From Catonia carolina (taxonomy: Eukaryota > Arthropoda > Insecta > Hemiptera > Achilidae): a stretch of DNA of 64,000 bases. Shown here one piece after another: positions 59,470 through 64,000 of this stretch (position 1 is its first letter; each line of letters opens with the position of its first letter). The translations under genes and the position numbers were made by a program. The notes below the pieces were generated by a model. That model saw nothing but the letters and a program-made list of their open reading frames with translations. It ran no database searches and was not told where the DNA came from. The stretch is from contig JAQMRL010000001.1 of NCBI GenBank assembly GCA_035578175.1, positions 184,523,283 through 184,587,282 on the forward strand, written 5' to 3'.

Positions 59470-61050
59470 TCTCAACTAAGGGTATCGTAACGCCAAATTT
59501 ACCAACAAAGCTCACTTGAACACATTCTCTTTCTATGTTAACAGCAATCGATATTTATGAAGCATGATACGCCCCTTTTATTGAACAAAAAAATGGCAGA
59601 TATATTACGAGAACGTTAAAAATATTACAACTCACCGAGAATTATTCAAAATACTTTGATTTACAATACGGGAATACAGAAATTTAGTTACATATTTAAT
59701 GGGCGAGATTCTGATGACCGTAGTTTTACTTCCGTAAAAAACGTAGTTGAAGTGGCCCAAAGGGTAGAAGGCAATGTTACTCATGAATAAAACGCTAGAT
59801 ATTTAAATATTGTGAATTCCTGTATTTTACGTCGCGATTGCCCGAAGCGACATGGGATAGCGTTGTAAAAACAGCAACGGGCGTGTAAACAGTATTTCAT
59901 TTCTAGGGCGTGAGGATTAAGTGTAGGAAACAAGGGTGAGGCAGATTTTAAAATCATCCTCCAGTCAAGTAAGTCTTGCAAATAAATTACGTTTTATTAC
60001 GTAAGTAAGAATTACAACTCTTAAGAAAATAAACGGAGACTATATTAAACTTTTCTCCAACAGTTTACATCATAGAAATAGCCTATCTACTTCTTCACGA
60101 TTCTTTCTAAATTTATTTAGGCTACAGATTTTTTCTTTTATTAAATATAAACTTTATAACTTAAAATATTTTTATTTTATTTACGAATTTTGTCAAAGAT
60201 ATTTCGATCATATGCACGTCCATCATACTTAATAAATAAAGAGCTGAACATTGATTTATTGTTTTATTGGCGTCTGTATTGATGTAGTAGTAGTTATTCT
60301 GTCAACAAGCAGGTTTTAATTCGTAATTTTACTGACAAACATTAACGGAGGCCGCAAGACAGAATATAGAAGAAATAGAAGAACACAAATTTATTTCGAG
60401 GATATTTAGACATCAAAGTACTGGTTCTTAAGCTTTAAGTTTCAGTCAGTTGTTTAGAATTCAACTAACTTTTTTTATTGAGACAAAAATAGTCCCAAGT
60501 GATTAAGATTTTTACGTAAAACCTTCCTGTGGGAATAATGTTGGGCAAATTATAAAATGTAAATATATTTACATGTTCATATCTGATTAACCACTAATAA
60601 CATAAAATATCGTTCCGAAACAGGATAAATGAGTAATTCAGTAGATGTTACAGAACCGCATAAGTTTCATAAAATTTGATTATGATATTTTTATTAAATT
60701 TGGCTAGGTACAGCGCTCCTAAATGTTAGTGTTACAAGAGTGAAAAAATATCACCGATTTGAAGCTCACATCATTTGAAACTCTGGTTAGACCATTCTTT
60801 TGCAGTTTAGACGATTCGTGAAAACCACCTCTCTTCTTTCGAGTATGTTTTTTGTAATCAGTAAGACCATTTATAATACTTAGGCAACTCTACATAATTC
60901 ATTGTATAATTTTATGAAATGAGATAGATGGAAGCTGAAAATTCTTGTCATTCAATTCGATTTGTCTGGTTCTCAGGAATGACTAACGTTCAAATTATGA
61001 ACACTGTTTCTTTTGTAACTGCAAAAAAACGTTTTGATACTTTTCATGGT
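59470..61050. other. intergenic DNA
   Basis: No feature is supported here. The open frame at 59781-59981 (-) has no recognisable family or neighbours that would support it. Confidence 0.5.
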
Positions 61051-61054
61051 CGCT

Positions 61055-61145
61055 CCGTTAGTGCCGTGGTTAGAATAACCTTACTTCTATGCTAAGGGTC
61101 CTGATATCAATTTCCAGCCACATTTGAAATTTTTATCCCTCATTT
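61055..61145 (+). repeat. tRNA-like SINE head remnant
   Basis: CGCTCCGTTAGTGCCGTGGTT resembles an S1/S2 head with a degraded B box (TGATATCAATTTCCAGCC). It lies just upstream of an S3 SINE. Confidence 0.45.
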
Positions 61146-61149
61146 TAGT

Positions 61150-61470
61150 ATGTCATCCACCGGGTTGGTCTAGTGGTAAAGTCGTCACTGCGCGTCAGCT
61201 GTTGAACAGCTGATTTTCGGAGATGAAGATTCCTGGTTTAAATCCTAGTAAAGGTTTTGATACGGATTTGAATACTAGACAGTGGTTACCGGTGTACTTT
61301 GATGGTTGGGATTCAATTAAATATCTCTTACAGTAATGGTCGGCCTGAGTCTGTACAAGACTACACCTCATTTACAAACCATACCATCCTCACCATATTG
61401 AGCCATGGAGTTGCTTTTTGTTCTTAAATTGAACAGATTACAACGTACAAATATATTAGGGATTAAAAGA
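61150..61470 (+). repeat. long tRNA-derived SINE, family S3
   Basis: The head GGTTGGTCTAGTGGTAAAG is A-box-like and GGTTTAAATCC is B-box-like. A long body follows with GGCCTGAGTCTGTACAAGAC and the end ACAACGTACAAATATATTAG. Three other copies are in the window. Confidence 0.75.
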
Positions 61471-61579
61471 AATTATGTCACCTTTTACTGTTAAATTACT
61501 ACATTAATATACAAAACAAAATTTTGCACATAACTGGCATGTGGAATTTTAAATCATTTCCACTCGATCTGATAGTTGG

Positions 61580-61747
61580 GCGGCCCGTTTGTGTAGTGGT
61601 TAGCGCAACTGGTATCTACTTCGAGGTCCCGAGTTCGATTCCCGGTCAGGTCTGGCACTTTTTCATCTCTCATTTTCATTTATCATCATTCTCCACCGTC
61701 TGCATTAGCAGAAATTACAAAACAGTCTGATGTAAAACAAAAAAAAA
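61580..61747 (+). repeat. tRNA-derived SINE, family S1
   Basis: A head with A box (GTGTAGTGGTTAGCGC) and B box (AGTTCGATTCCCGG) is followed by the TCTGCATTAGCAGAA tail and an A-run. An approximate 14-bp duplication (GATCTGATAGTTGG / GATCAGTTAGTTGG) flanks it. Confidence 0.85.
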
Positions 61748-61777
61748 GATCAGTTAGTTGGCTGCAAAAAAAAAAAT

Positions 61778-62113
61778 AGTTCTATCTCTTATCATATAAT
61801 CAGCCAATTATATGACTGAAGTATTTAAAAATAGAAGAGGTAGAAATATAAAAGACACTAGTCAGAGTTATCTCCTCTGAGAGTAATGAATTTCATTGTT
61901 CAGCCAGACCCTGCGGTGAATGAAGTGAAACTATCATTTACAGGGTGGAAAGTAGATGCTTTCCGGAGGGTCTGCCACACTGATAAGCATACTTTTCCAC
62001 TCAGTGAGGAAGGCAATTGTAAACTACCTCACTCCTCGATTTACTTAGTAAAGCCTATGAAGGTAAAAACCAAGCCTTTTGGCTGATGACCTAAACACCA
62101 ACAATAACAACAA
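61778..62113 (+). repeat. ~395-bp retroposon family, copy 5 (5'-truncated)
   Basis: It lacks roughly the first 60 bp and begins after an A-run next to a SINE. The tail is an expanded AAC/AAT repeat. Loss of the 5' end while the 3' end is kept is typical of target-primed reverse transcription. Confidence 0.8.
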
Positions 62114-63624
62114 TACCATACAATAGGTCGTAGAAAACATATTTTACGTAAATATTTTGAAATTCCTTTTAAAATTTTTAGATTTTTAAGGTACGTTTGT
62201 TAACATGACTACCGATCCTAACGCTAATTAAATGAGTTATATACTTATTTTCAGGTAAGTCTAGCTAGTTAGTATAAAATGTTGGTAAACAGAATGATAA
62301 TCCAATAGAGTTAGTTCTACAAGTAGTGTTATAGTTCTTAATAAAGTATGAATTGTTTTAAACAATTCGAGCTTATCATGGATATATGTCAGTAAGTAAC
62401 TCATCTATATTTTATAAGAAAATTAAGGAAAGCTATTTACATTATTATCTAAATGCAATTTCTACTCATTTTATGTTGTTACAGCACATTAATTTAAATT
62501 AAACTGTTATTAAACATGTTTTTGAAGCGAAAATTAGATTTATAATATATTTATACATTACATCCGCTTTTAAACTACACGCTTTCTGTGATAACAAAGT
62601 GTAAGGGAGAGATTAGATGGCAGATGGCTCATAATGCTTGCATTTAAGCTTGTTGCTGCAAGTTAAGTTGAGCGAAAGGCATTCCTGTAAGGCACTACAT
62701 CACGCCGAGCGACAATTCAGTACGATCAATCGACGCTGAAGAGGAATCGAGATTGAAAAATACTTGACGGGATTGGTCTAGTCTTGAATGCAGGAGCCAT
62801 TTTGTTTAAAATTCCTGCTATTTCGTGCCGCGTAAAAATCGTTCTCCCGTTAAATGATCCAAGACCGCAGGCCAACATTAGTAGGTCTAAAATGGACTAT
62901 TATACGATTGGACATCATTTTTACCCATTTTGTTATCAACTTTAGATATACCCTTTATTTGTACTGAGTTTTTAAATCTCACAATTTTTATACATTTTTC
63001 AAATACAAAAACAATAATATAATTCTTCTCAATATTATTAGAATATTTCATTTCTACAAATTTATTTTACGTAGACTAAAAAATGTTCTAAAACATAACA
63101 AATGTGACCACCATTTAATAGTTAATAGGTGCTTCTGGTTTTATCATATTTCTGCGACATTCAAAAATCTTAAACTTCTATCTGTAACAAAATGGCTATC
63201 GCAAAATAACTTGCTTTAACGTGTTTGTTATATTATTTACATAACTTGAAGAAGTTAACCTACACTTCATGAAACTTGTGGACTTAATGAAATTCAAGAA
63301 AAAATGAAAACTATGATGGATTGAATGAAAATAAATAATCTGGAATAGACACAAGCATATTTTGTGTACTTGTAATAAATAAAACTAATCTATGTTCCTT
63401 TCTCGATATAGTGGCAACAAAAACAAAGTGGTTCGATTCTTATTAGGGTCTGAAATATTTATTTTATGTACTGTAATAGTAAAATAAAGTTCCTCAGCCA
63501 CAGAAGTCAGGAAAGTCCAAACAGTTGAACCAACTCTAATCAAATTGCAGAATAAAAATTGAAGTTTTTAAAACGAGGTTATTAAAAGAATTTAATACTG
63601 TATTGTTTGACACTGTTACTAAAA
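62114..63624. other. intergenic DNA with a GC-richer patch
   Basis: The stretch 62600-62900 is less AT-rich than its flanks and could be a promoter or 5' exon of a gene outside the window, but no start, splice site or frame supports this firmly. The rest is AT-rich. Confidence 0.35.
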
Positions 63625-63626
63625 TA

Positions 63627-64000
63627 AGGGTGATTCAAAAAGAGCGCCGGTTTTTAAACGGCTGGTAAATTTTTGTTTATCGGTTGGCAACATTGTTTGT
63701 CCACATTTCTATTTTGGAGAACATTCCGATTGACAATTCAGTTGTAGTTTCTCTTGTTCGCAGTGTAGTACTCTCGCAGTCTGTGTCTAACCATGGAGAA
63801 GTTTACTATTGCGCAACGAGTGTTAATCGTCAAAACATTTTACCAGAGTGGAGAGAGTTATGCGGCTACTGTCAGGCGACTTCGCGGTATTCTAGGACGT
63901 AATGAAGCACCGAATGAATCAACAGTTCGCAGGCTCATGAAAAAGTTTTTTGAGACGGGTTCAACAGTCGACCTTAAAAGTTCTGGACGTCGTCGTTCTG
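63627..64000 (+). mobile_element. 5' end of a DUF4817-type mariner-like transposon
   Basis: It starts after TA (63625-63626) with AGGGTGATTCAAAAAGAGCG, a terminal sequence typical of these insect elements. A coding frame follows and runs off the window edge. The right end is not visible. Confidence 0.75.
63792..64000 (+). CDS. transposase N-terminus (DUF4817 helix-turn-helix), open to the edge
   Basis: ATG at 63792 opens a frame of 69 codons without a stop to the window end. It reads MEKFTIAQRVLIVKTFYQSG, then YAATVRRLRGILGR, NESTVRRLMKKFFETGS and GRRRS, the helix-turn-helix DNA-binding region found at the start of many insect mariner-like transposases. No disruption is seen, unlike the other transposases here, so the copy may be recent. 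The catalytic domain would lie beyond the window. Confidence 0.8.

Noticed and set aside
1..64000. CRISPR arrays, bacterial operons, integrated virus genes
   Set aside because: No regularly spaced repeats, no prokaryotic gene organisation and no viral structural or replicase genes were seen on either strand.

Overview
The window looks like animal nuclear DNA, almost certainly from an insect. It is strongly AT-rich, has long introns with GT-AG borders, and is crowded with decayed transposable elements. A TATA box spaced 30 bp from a TCAGT initiator and an insect-like i-type lysozyme fit arthropods. The mix of mariner, Merlin, piggyBac-like, RTE-type and tRNA-SINE relics would suit a hemipteran-like genome, but the order cannot be fixed from sequence alone.

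Two host genes can be read through their exons. On the + strand a secreted i-type lysozyme (destabilase family) spans about 7.7-23.8 kb in four coding exons (7723-7804, 18830-19030, 20583-20656, 23535-23693; 171 codons), with a recognisable promoter and poly(A) signal. A broken copy of its first exon lies about 1.2 kb upstream. On the - strand a WDR73 orthologue runs from 42373 back to 29016. Four exons are clear, and a probable small third exon shows a one-base frame problem. A third possible unit is a compact GC-rich - strand segment at 48.3-48.9 kb. It has CCAAT and TATA boxes and ends in a histone-type 3' stem-loop, yet does not encode a recognisable core histone.

Most of the rest is mobile DNA. 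Non-LTR LINE remnants occur at 5.5, 19.3, 24.1, 24.8-27.3, 27.6-28.1, 46.7, 57.2 and 58.6-59.5 kb; the 24.8-27.3 kb element is the largest. DNA transposons include mariner relics in introns of both genes (16.2, 22.6, 32.2 kb), a Merlin element inside an older element (37.3 kb), TTAA-flanked elements (28.1, 38.8, 55.4 kb), a TIR element at 40.9 kb, and the 5' end of an apparently intact transposon entering at 63.6 kb. There are also several tRNA-derived SINE families, a ~395-bp retroposon family present five times with 11-12 bp target duplications, and a ~1 kb repeat carrying an (AC)n tract in two inverted copies. The remaining sequence is AT-rich intergenic or intronic DNA in which I recognise nothing.
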